Assembly (NCBI GenBank): GCA_029961075.1
Contig: JASBVL010000028.1
Coordinates: 1 to 38,441 of the forward strand
DNA: 38,441 bases
DNA from: Sphaerobacter sp.
Lineage (GTDB): Bacteria > Chloroflexota > Chloroflexia > Thermomicrobiales > Thermomicrobiaceae
Direction of reading: 5' to 3'
The notes beneath the pieces are model-generated. The model ran no database searches and was not told the DNA's origin. It worked only from the letters and a program-made list of their open reading frames with translations. The position numbers were made by a program, and so were the translations under genes. Of this stretch, positions 32,086-38,441 are shown piece after piece. Within the stretch, counting starts at the first letter, position 1. The number at the start of each line of letters is the position of its first letter.

Positions 32086-33129
32086 CTACCTCGACCGCAG
32101 GCGCTCGCTGTGGCGCTGCGCCAGGAGCAGGTAACCCCGCGCGCGATCCAGCCACGGCCCCCAGGCCGATCGGTCCAGCTCCGCGGTGCGCCACATGGCG
32201 AGCCGTGCCCAGAGGGTGGCACGGAAACTCTGGTAGAACGCGACCAGGCGCGCGGGCGGGCGGTCGCCGGTGAGCGCGGCGTAGGTGGCGAGCACGACCG
32301 GCCCGACCCACGGCGCCCCGATGCGCTCGCACTCCATCCCTAGGAACCCCAGCTCATCGACGGGATCCACGATGCGGAGCCGGCGGTCGAACTCCAGGCA
32401 GTCGAAGATCACCGGTGGCTCCAGGAGGCAGATGTGCTGGGGCCGCAGGTCGCCGTGCCCCTCGACGATCCGCCCGGCCAGCACGCGGCGGTCGAACAGG
32501 TCGGGCTCGCGCTGCAGCAGCGCGAGCTGCGCGTCGCGCAGCTTGCGGAGGAGCTCCGCCGGCAGGCCGAGCTCGGCGGGGGTGAGGGTCGCGTGGTTGA
32601 TCCGAATCTCCGCGGCGAACCACGCCCGGTACGCCACCGGGTCGTGCAGGACCGGCGGGCTGTCCCGATAGAAGCGCGCCAGCACCGCCGCGGCCCGGCG
32701 CACCGCCGCATCGTCCGCCGTGCCGTGCCGCAGCATGACGTCGAGCATGCGGTCCGCCGGCAGCCGTTGCATCGCCACCAGCCACTCCACCGGCTCGCCG
32801 CGCCCGCCGATCACCAGCCGGCCATCCGGCTCGGCGGTCAGCGCGACGACGCCGCGGTAGACCGCACCCGCCAGGCGGCGGTTGAGCCGGACCTCCTCCT
32901 CGCAGTGGGCCCGGCGCGCCGCCAGGGAGCGGACGTCCACGGCGTTGTAGCGCAGCGGCTTCTTCAATTTGTACGCCAGGCGGTCGGTCAGAAAGATCCA
33001 GGAGCGGTGCGTCTCGATGGTCTCCACCCGCGCCGGGCGGTCCGGGTAGGTCTCCGGCCGGCGGAGGGCCGCCACCTTGGCGGCCAGGTCGATCTGGTCG
33101 GCGATCCGGGATCGCGGCTCGTCAGGCAT
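32086..33129 (-). CDS. Aminoglycoside-phosphotransferase-like kinase (COG2187 type, kinase-like domain only)
   Basis: A 347-residue protein from the ATG at 33129 with GGGGAGAGG upstream. HRSWIFLTDRLAYKLKKPLR holds the ATP-binding Lys, LAARRAHCEEEVRLNRRLAG the helix with the Glu, VEWLVAMQRLP the hinge, IVEGHGDLRPQHICLL the catalytic loop and VIFDCLEFDRRLRIVDPVDE the metal-binding Asp. This is the kinase-like domain of COG2187, whose usual members continue into an AAA/P-loop kinase domain of about 170 residues; here the protein stops before it. Target unknown. It shares its strand with the dehydrogenase upstream (67-base gap) and the peptidase downstream. Confidence 0.82.
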   Translation of the reverse strand: MPDEPRSRIADQIDLAAKVAALRRPETYPDRPARVETIETHRSWIFLTDRLAYKLKKPLRYNAVDVRSLAARRAHCEEEVRLNRRLAGAVYRGVVALTAEPDGRLVIGGRGEPVEWLVAMQRLPADRMLDVMLRHGTADDAAVRRAAAVLARFYRDSPPVLHDPVAYRAWFAAEIRINHATLTPAELGLPAELLRKLRDAQLALLQREPDLFDRRVLAGRIVEGHGDLRPQHICLLEPPVIFDCLEFDRRLRIVDPVDELGFLGMECERIGAPWVGPVVLATYAALTGDRPPARLVAFYQSFRATLWARLAMWRTAELDRSAWGPWLDRARGYLLLAQRHSERLRSR

Positions 33130-33196
33130 CGGCCTCTCCCCGGCGCGCGTGCGGCGGGCGCCCGCTTCCCCGGTTCGCAATCTTCCGGCCGAGCCG

Positions 33197-34153
33197 CTAG
33201 TAGCCCTCCCGCTGGTCCACCACGTTGCGCAGCGGCGCATCCCGCCGAAACCGGCCGATGTTCTCCAGCAGGATCTCGATGGCGCGGTCCCAGTAGCGCG
33301 GCGTGCCGCCCGCGGTGTGGGCGGTGATGATGACGTTGGGCATGTCCCACAGGGGCGAGTCGGGCGGCAGCGGCTCGGGATCGGTCACGTCGAGGCCGGC
33401 GCCCGCGATCTCCCCCGCCTGCAGCGCGGCGATCAGCGCCGCCTGATCGACGATCGCGCCCCGCCCGATGTTGTAGAGGTAGGCGTCCCGGCGCATGGCG
33501 CGGAACTCCGCCGGGCCGAACAGGTGGCGCGTCCGCGGCGTCAGCGGCAGGCAGATGGCGACGTGGTCCGACTCGCCCAGCAGCGCGTGCAGCCCCTCCG
33601 GGGGGTAGACCCGCGCCACGCCCCGCGGCGCCGGGCCCGACCGGCGGCGCAGGCCCACCACCCGCATCCCCAGCGCGGCGGCGCGCGTGGCGAGCGCCTC
33701 GCCGATCTCCCCGAGCCCGACGATCCCCAGCGTCTGCCCGCCGAGCTCGAAGCGGCGCGTCGGGCGGCCCCACTCGTGCCGCACCTGAGCGCGCAGCAGC
33801 TCCGGCAGCCCGCGGGCGAAGGCCAGCATCATCGCCAGCAGGTGCTCGGCGATGTTCGGCGCCGCCACCCCGCGGTTGTTCGTCACCACCAGCTCGCGCG
33901 CGCGCAGCTCCGGCGTCAGCAGGCTGTCCACCCCCGCGCCGGGAAAGTGGACCCAGCGCAGCGCCGTCGCCGCGGCCAGCGCCTCCGGCGGCACCTGCCA
34001 GGCGACCAGCGCCTGCGCCCCCGCCAGCGCCGCCGGGAGTCCGGCCGGATCGGCGCAGACGACGACCTCCAGGTCCGGGTACGCCTCCCGGATGCGCGCG
34101 ACGTCGGTCGGGTCCAGCTCCACCCCCAGCACCAGACGCGTCAGTTCCGCCAC
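33197..34153 (-). CDS. D-2-hydroxyacid dehydrogenase
   Basis: A 318-residue NAD(P)-dependent dehydrogenase that interconverts 2-oxo and D-2-hydroxy acids. The Rossmann motif GLGEIG is at 146-151, with the nucleotide-binding region ending RVVGLRRRSG, so residues 169-171 (Arg) suggest NADPH use. The catalytic triad is R231 (NIGRGAIV), E260 (DVTDPEPLP) and H279 (ITAHTAGGTP). The substrate-lobe end carries WVHFPGAGVDSLL and NNRGVAAPNIAEHLLAMML. GTG 34153 follows GGAGGGGCTCG closely. The HTAG context and the Y in the last helices are those of the glyoxylate/hydroxypyruvate-reductase-like group; exact substrate unknown. Confidence 0.92.
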   Translation of the reverse strand: MAELTRLVLGVELDPTDVARIREAYPDLEVVVCADPAGLPAALAGAQALVAWQVPPEALAAATALRWVHFPGAGVDSLLTPELRARELVVTNNRGVAAPNIAEHLLAMMLAFARGLPELLRAQVRHEWGRPTRRFELGGQTLGIVGLGEIGEALATRAAALGMRVVGLRRRSGPAPRGVARVYPPEGLHALLGESDHVAICLPLTPRTRHLFGPAEFRAMRRDAYLYNIGRGAIVDQAALIAALQAGEIAGAGLDVTDPEPLPPDSPLWDMPNVIITAHTAGGTPRYWDRAIEILLENIGRFRRDAPLRNVVDQREGY

Positions 34154-34952
34154 CGAGCCCCTCCGCTCGATCTCCCGGCATCACCACCGGGCCCGGGCAC
34201 CCCCAACCGGGTCCACGCGCCGTTATCGCACGTGCGACGCCCGCCTGCAAACGCCGCGCCCGGCTCCCGCACCAGTTCGAGCCGTGGCCGTTCCCCGAGC
34301 CCTGCGGCTCGCAGCCGTTATGGTATTCCTTCGACATTCGGCGACGTGCTATCATGGTCAGAGGCAACGTTTCATTCACACGAACCGAAGGCCAACAACA
34401 ACTAAAGGTCAAACAGTCTGCCATGCGCGGAGTACCTGGCGCATGGGAAGGATGCATGTCGCGGAGGGTTGGAGCGAACAGCGTGTATGCGTCGAGAAGC
34501 ACGTGAGGCGCAACCACGTGCTCATGCCTTTGTGTCTTGAGTTCGACCCCGACCGCGCTAAGGACGAGGAGCGCGACTCTGATCTACCCCTTACATCGCT
34601 GACGCGTCCCTGGTCTTGTTCGACGACTCTGCGCTGGAGGCGGTTCGGAGGGATGGGTGGTTGTCATACCTGGTGGTATTGTCGAACTTGTGCACGAGAA
34701 GGCGATCAGGGAACAGAGGTGCTCCCGCCGGGGACAGCCTGTTCATGGCTCTAACGGCTAGGTTCGCGCCAATGACGAGAGTCTCGAAGCTGGGGTCGGC
34801 ATCGTGTCCGGCTGTAAGGGAATCCGGGCAGTCTAACCTGAGAGCTCACCGAGTTCTTTCTAGACCGAACCCTCTGATGACTCGTAGCGTGCCTCACGGT
34901 TGAGTAATGATCATGATCGCCATGTGAGAACGGGCATGACGCTAGTTTTGCA
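34154..34952. other. Lower-GC stretch with coding debris
   Basis: From about 34310 the composition drops. Plus-strand pieces look protein-like but are broken: HVLMPLCLEFDPDRAKDEER (34517-34576) in one frame and IADASLVLFDDSALEAVRRD then GWLSYLVVLSNL (34590-34686) in another, with stops between. They may be two parts of one decayed gene. No intact gene or start with a ribosome site is seen up to the DUF3800 gene. A TATCAT near 34350 could be a -10 but lacks a partner. Confidence 0.4.
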
Positions 34953-34953
34953 T

Positions 34954-34979
34954 TGTTAGTATTAACATGTTCCTATAAG
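34954..34979 (+). promoter_or_regulatory. Candidate promoter/operator of the DUF3800 pair
   Basis: TATAAG at 34974-34979 is a good -10 just before the gene. Immediately upstream TGTTA, GTAT and TAACA (34954-34967) form a small palindrome in the spacer region, which could bind a repressor. The -35 (TTGTTA or TTGCAT) has a poor distance. Confidence 0.4.
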
Positions 34980-34997
34980 CAGGCCGGAGTGAGCATA

Positions 34998-35702
34998 ATG
35001 GGAGATGTCGTTAACATCTACTGTGACGAGAGCTGCCATCTAGAGCATGACGGGCAGCCGATCATGGTGCTCGGGGCCGTATGGTGTCCAGTCGCCAGGG
35101 CTCGCGAGATCGCTGTGCGCATCCGGGAGATAAAGGCCAACCACTCCTTGCCTCGGGACTTTGAGATCAAGTGGGGAAAGGTCTCTCCTGCCCGCCTAAA
35201 GTTCTATCTTGCCTTGGTGGACTACTTCTTTGATGACGACGACCTTCACTTCCGCGCTCTGGTGGCTACGGGTAAGGATCGACTCCGACATCAGGCCTTT
35301 GGTCAGGATCATGACACATGGTACTATAAGATGTATTTCGAGCTGCTCAAGGTTCTGTTTGAACCAGATGGTCGCTATCGGATCTATCTGGACTACAAGG
35401 ATACACAGGCGGCATCTAAGGTGCGAAAGCTCCATGATGTTCTCAGCAACAACATGTATGACTTCGACGGAAAGGTCATCGAACGTGTTCAATGCGTTCG
35501 GTCACACGAAGTTGAGCAGGTTCAGTTGGCGGATCTTCTTACGGGAGTCATCAGCTACGTCAATCGTGGCCTAGCGGAGAGTCGCGCGAAAACGGCTCTG
35601 GTTGATCGTATGCGTCAACGATCTCAATACACCCTGACACGGTCAACTCCCTTGGGTGAGAAGAAAGTAAATCTGTTTCGCTGGACACCGAGTGAGGTCT
35701 AG
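34998..35702 (+). CDS. DUF3800 protein
   Basis: A 234-residue protein starting at ATG 34998, five bases after GGAGTGAG. NIYCDESCHLEHDGQPIMVL then GAVWCP is the DUF3800 opening, where the D-E pair follows the first strand. EIKWGKVSPARLKFYLALVD, YRIYLDYKDTQAASKVRKL and the hallmark VEQVQLADLLTGVISYVNRG follow. The family has an RNase H-like fold with acidic residues (here the D-E pair, the D of YLDYKD and the D of LADLL) that could bind metal, so a nuclease is likely but unproven for this group. It is often seen near mobile elements and defence genes. Lower GC than its surroundings suggests transfer. It is followed, two bases after its stop, by a TTG-start partner. Confidence 0.88.
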   Translation: MGDVVNIYCDESCHLEHDGQPIMVLGAVWCPVARAREIAVRIREIKANHSLPRDFEIKWGKVSPARLKFYLALVDYFFDDDDLHFRALVATGKDRLRHQAFGQDHDTWYYKMYFELLKVLFEPDGRYRIYLDYKDTQAASKVRKLHDVLSNNMYDFDGKVIERVQCVRSHEVEQVQLADLLTGVISYVNRGLAESRAKTALVDRMRQRSQYTLTRSTPLGEKKVNLFRWTPSEV

Positions 35703-35704
35703 CG

Positions 35705-36193
35705 TTGAACGCGGCCTTGAACTGGCTTCCGGATCTAGTCAAACTCTCCGATTTCAACGGAGACTGGGATCGATATCTCGCGAACCTGTATGGGTACTTC
35801 TACCAAGACTTCATAGTGTCGCGTCCCAGGTTCAGGGGAGAGGTGTGCCGGATCGCTACGCGTTTCGAGTCGGATGGAAAGGAGACGACGTTTTGGCATC
35901 TCATCTCAGACGGGCCTGTAGAATCAGACCGGCTGCCTGATCTCCGACCCTGTGAACGCATCCGGTGGCCGCGACCAATCATCGATGCCGCGTCCTCGAA
36001 CCGTGTCAAGTGGTGGCGAAACAATCGGGGGCGTGAGCGCCGGTTTGTACTGGCAGTCGAGGATTTCAGCTACGTGGTTGTTCTTGCTCAACGTAAGGGG
36101 TACGTCGTGCTCTGGACGGCGTATTGCGTTGAGCACGAGAACCGACGACGAAGGCTGGAGGAGGAATACAACACCCTTAACCTTAAAGACTGA
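35705..36193 (+). CDS. Partner protein of DUF3800, TTG start
   Basis: A 162-residue protein that starts at TTG 35705, two bases after the DUF3800 stop; GAGGT lies inside the end of that gene, so translation is coupled. Key stretches: LSDFNGDWDRYLANLYGYFY, DFIVSRPRFRGEVCRIATRF, ETTFWHLISDG, LRPCERIRWPRPIIDAA, VKWWRNNRGRERRFVLAVED, YVVVLAQRKGYVVLWTAYCV and a helix ENRRRRLEEEYN. I recall a family of small accessory proteins with the same TFWH-x-IS, CERI-W-P-P-I and Y-x-VVL blocks, often next to other accessory genes, with no settled function. W-rich, mixed alpha/beta, soluble. The conserved H in FWHLIS and the Arg cluster suggest RNA or nucleotide binding, as inference. A two-gene toxin or defence module is a reasonable idea. 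Confidence 0.75.
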   Translation: MNAALNWLPDLVKLSDFNGDWDRYLANLYGYFYQDFIVSRPRFRGEVCRIATRFESDGKETTFWHLISDGPVESDRLPDLRPCERIRWPRPIIDAASSNRVKWWRNNRGRERRFVLAVEDFSYVVVLAQRKGYVVLWTAYCVEHENRRRRLEEEYNTLNLKD

Positions 36194-37050
36194 CGCCGCC
36201 CCGGAGGACGACGCCGATACTCCTTCCACACATGGTGGATGAGTTACCATCATTATGCATGAACAGCGGTGAATTGTCAATACGACAGCCCTCTGCTGTC
36301 GAGAGAGGATGGGCCGTGTACTCTGCGCAAGTAGCAACCTTCAGTGCCTTAGTATGCCTAATTCGGTGTCCTTGCCGGGGTTGAGGGCGTTGAGTCAAGG
36401 GGCCTGTGGCAATAGCGCAGTAAACCGAATCCGCTGTCGGAACCGCTGCTCTGGCGTGGCTGGAGGCGCTGCGGTGCGCAATGCAGTATGGGCTGAATAC
36501 GGCATCAAAGGAGTAAAAGGAGCCGGGCGCTAAGCGGTACGGCCCCGACTTGCCGGTCGCAGCGCTGGAACATGCCCATTGTTATGGCGCCGGCTCGTTT
36601 GATCGAGTTCGACCGTCCCGACGCCAACGACCGTCTCCCCGTCAGCTAGATCACCGTCGCTGCGGGCGGACATGCTCGCGGGCCGACATCGTGCACTTCG
36701 GCAATGGACTACTGCGGGTGGCGTTTGAGCCGAAGAGCCTGCCTGACGAACAGTCCACCATCTGGTTTCCCGTAGTTCCCTTGGCACAAAATCTAGTACG
36801 AGAGCCGGCTGACGATGTTGGTGATCTAGGAATCCGTGCGGCTCTCCGAGGCGTGGCTCGTCGCGTAGCTCGGCGTCGGCGTCAGTCGGCCGCCCCTCTC
36901 GCCGCTCTTTAGGACCACTCGACCCAGATCACCCCTGGCATCCATCACTGGGCCCGCGGGCGCTCTGGGAGCGCCCGCGGCTGTCTGTGCGCGGCATGCC
37001 GCCGTGTGCTGCAACGCTCATGGCGCCGTGATCGCGTACTGCCACAGATA
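36194..37050. other. Gene-free stretch with degraded coding traces
   Basis: No intact gene is seen. One plus-strand trace (ADIVHFGNGLLRVAFEPKSL then PDEQSTIWFPVVPLAQNL, about 36676-36800) looks like former coding sequence but has no start, and stops or shifts lie upstream (LIEFDRPDANDRLPVS ends at a TAG near 36649). A 6+6 hairpin CGACAG/CTGTCG lies at 36283-36301. GC returns to the host level after about 36830. Confidence 0.4.
36954..36980. terminator. 12-bp hairpin
   Basis: CCGCGGGCGCTC, loop TGG and GAGCGCCCGCGG pair perfectly, about 70 bases before the rpiR promoter. It may insulate the operon from upstream transcription; no T-tract follows. Confidence 0.5.
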
Positions 37051-37079
37051 TTGCAACGTGCCCGTGGCTGTGCTAGATT
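37051..37079 (+). promoter_or_regulatory. Sigma-70-type promoter of the RpiR gene
   Basis: TTGCAA (37051-37056), a 17-base spacer and TAGATT (37074-37079) make the best consensus-like promoter in the window, 57 bases before the regulator's ATG. The regulator and the transporter gene are probably transcribed from it. Confidence 0.65.
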
Positions 37080-37135
37080 GTGGCCAGCGAGGAACCCACG
37101 ACGGAGTACTGCGAGCGCCCAGCGCTGGAGGAGCC

Positions 37136-38008
37136 ATGGCACCTTCGGAGCTACAACAGCGGATCGCTGCGCGCTACGATCGCCTCAGCCCGAAGCAGCG
37201 GCAGGTGGCCCGCTTCATCGCCGACAACGAGGCCTTCACCGCCTTCGCCTCCGCCGCCGAGCTGGGCAAGGCGGTCGACGTCGACGCGGCCACCGTCGTG
37301 CGCCTGGCGCAGTCGCTTGGGTTCAGCGGCTATGCCGAGCTGCAAGAGGTCATCCGCGGCCAGATCCCGGAGCGTCTGACCTTCGTCGAGCGCGTCGAGC
37401 AGCAACGGCAGCAGCCCCGAGATCGCCAGCAGCTTCCCGTTCGTGTCTTCACCAACGACATCGACAACCTCAATCAGACGCTGTCCCAGACCCAGCCGGA
37501 GGTGGTCCACGCGGCCGTCGAGGCCATCTGCCGGGCGGACCATGTCGTGGCCATCGGCATGGGCTTCTCGGCCGCGGTCGCCGTCTTCCTCGGGCATGGG
37601 CTGAACAGCCTCGGCGTGCGCACCACGGTCTGCACCGAGGGTGGCTCCGGCCTGACCATCATGCTCGCCAATCTCCGGCCGACCGACCTCGTGATCGGTG
37701 TGAGCGTCTGGCGCTATCTGCGTGAGACGGTGGACGCCCTGAAGCTCGCCGCCGAGCGCGGCGTGCCGACACTCGCCCTCACCGACAGCAGCGTCTCCCC
37801 GCCCGCCCGCATTGCCGACCACGTCCTGGTCGCGGCGACGCGCGGGGTGGGCCACAGCCTGTCGCCGGTCGGGCTCATGGCGATCGTCAACCTCCTGCTC
37901 GCCGAGATCGTCGCCCGTGACCCGGAGCGCACCCTGCCAACGCTGCGCGAGATCGATCGCCTCTATCGTGAGCGAGGGATGGTAGACGGAGCGGAGCAAT
38001 CGGAGTAG
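37136..38008 (+). CDS. MurR/RpiR-family transcriptional regulator
   Basis: A 290-residue regulator from the ATG at 37136, right after GGAGGAG. Residues 1-76 are the HTH_6 domain (RYDRLSPKQRQVARFIADNE, ASAAELGKAVDVDAATVVRL, AQSLGFSGYAELQEVIRGQI). Residues about 125-265 are a SIS domain (AICRADHVVAIGMGFSAAVA, FLGHGLNSLGVRTTVCTEGG, PTDLVIGVSVWRYLRETVDA). SIS domains bind phosphosugars; the usual GxGxS appears as GMGFSA. It likely controls the adjacent ABC uptake operon, whose first gene starts 43 bases downstream, in response to a phosphorylated sugar or derivative. Confidence 0.93.
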   Translation: MAPSELQQRIAARYDRLSPKQRQVARFIADNEAFTAFASAAELGKAVDVDAATVVRLAQSLGFSGYAELQEVIRGQIPERLTFVERVEQQRQQPRDRQQLPVRVFTNDIDNLNQTLSQTQPEVVHAAVEAICRADHVVAIGMGFSAAVAVFLGHGLNSLGVRTTVCTEGGSGLTIMLANLRPTDLVIGVSVWRYLRETVDALKLAAERGVPTLALTDSSVSPPARIADHVLVAATRGVGHSLSPVGLMAIVNLLLAEIVARDPERTLPTLREIDRLYRERGMVDGAEQSE

Positions 38009-38051
38009 GTTGCGCGCCGCCGGCGAAGGAGGAGGAGAAAGGAGAGGGCTG

Positions 38052-38441
38052 ATGGCCGAATCCGCGCGTCCCAACGTCACCCACCATCCGGGGGCCCTGG
38101 GCCAAACCGACCTGAGTCGCCGGGCGTTGCTCCGGCTGCTCGCCGCCTCCGCGACCGGGGCGTCGCTGGCCGCGCTCCTGGCTGCCTGCGGCGGTGAGTC
38201 GGCCACCCCCACCCCGGGCCAGCAGAGCGGGCAGCACGGCGCCGCGCAGCCGACGGCGACCGCGCCGAGTGGCTCACCGGCGGCCGCGGCGACGCCCGCG
38301 CCGGCCGGGGGCGGCACCATCACCGTCGCGATCACCGCGCCGCTCCAGTCGCTCGATCCGGCCAACCACCGCGACCGAGTGACGGAGACCGTGCTCCGCG
38401 CGATGTTCGACGGGCTGGTCACCCGCCGCCAGGACGGGGAG
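38052..38441 (+). CDS. ABC transporter substrate-binding lipoprotein, family 5 (3' end outside window)
   Basis: The gene opens at ATG 38052 after GGAGGAGGAGAAAGGAGAGG and runs out of the window after 130 codons. The N-terminus carries LSRRALLRLLAASATGASLA then ALLAACGG: a basic, twin-arginine-like start, a hydrophobic stretch and a lipobox LAAC, so the mature protein is anchored by a lipid at the Cys. A Gln/Pro/Thr/Ala-rich linker follows, then GGTITVAITAPLQSLDPANH and VLRAMFDGLVTRRQDGE, the start of the family 5 (dipeptide/oligopeptide/sugar) binding domain. It is the first transporter gene of an operon under the RpiR-type regulator. Substrate not readable. Confidence 0.85.
   Translation, partial: MAESARPNVTHHPGALGQTDLSRRALLRLLAASATGASLAALLAACGGESATPTPGQQSGQHGAAQPTATAPSGSPAAAATPAPAGGGTITVAITAPLQSLDPANHRDRVTETVLRAMFDGLVTRRQDGE

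Overview
The window is a high-GC chromosomal segment, by eye close to 70% G+C outside a few patches. GTG and TTG starts are used alongside ATG, most genes carry GGAGG-type ribosome binding sites, and many intergenic repeats form hairpins. Two predicted F420-dependent enzymes, an HAD/GH65 sugar phosphorylase, a PolX polymerase, an archease and a lipoprotein sugar or peptide-binding protein under an RpiR regulator point to a thermophile-type Chloroflexota bacterium (Thermomicrobia/Sphaerobacter-like). The placement is an inference from gene content and style; no rRNA or tRNA gene was recognised.

Layout. 1-1.1 kb: end of a UvrA-like ATPase gene and a P-loop kinase remnant. 1.1-6.6 kb: metabolic and regulatory genes (F420 LLM oxidoreductase, aminotransferase, a divergent ArsR/F420 flavin-like oxidoreductase pair with a palindromic operator, small membrane proteins, an ArsN1-like acetyltransferase). 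6.7-9.6 kb: a ParS/MbcA-like antitoxin whose RES toxin gene has been broken by a lower-GC segment carrying a two-gene cassette, a 195-residue winged-helix protein and a 294-residue winged-helix plus TIR-like protein. This is the best candidate for an undescribed defence-type system. 9.7-15.9 kb: Hsp20, a cation diffusion facilitator, a nucleotidyltransferase, PhzF, an orphan response regulator and two repeat families.

15.9-20.8 kb is a gene graveyard. It holds three fragments of one tyrosine recombinase type, a Nudix tail, a broken secreted protein, membrane and Hfq-like remnants, plus two intact tandem paralogues of unknown function and one tiny intact membrane protein. 20.8-25.05 kb: an unusual HAD-GH65 fusion translationally overlapped by a tandem universal stress protein. 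25.1-34.15 kb: housekeeping and catabolic genes, mostly on the minus strand (PRPP synthetase, CapA-like, PolX, S9 peptidase, APH-like kinase, D-2-hydroxyacid dehydrogenase), with archease on plus. 34.3-36.9 kb: a second lower-GC accessory patch with a DUF3800 gene and a tightly coupled TTG-start partner, flanked by gene debris. 37.05-38.44 kb: a promoter, an RpiR regulator and the start of an ABC transporter binding lipoprotein.

Three themes stand out. Accessory genes of lower GC sit at two places, one of them inside a toxin-antitoxin locus. Arrays of 7-base units arranged as long inverted repeats sit exactly between convergent gene ends. Elsewhere in the intergenic space, GGGTTTACCCC-type hairpins recur.
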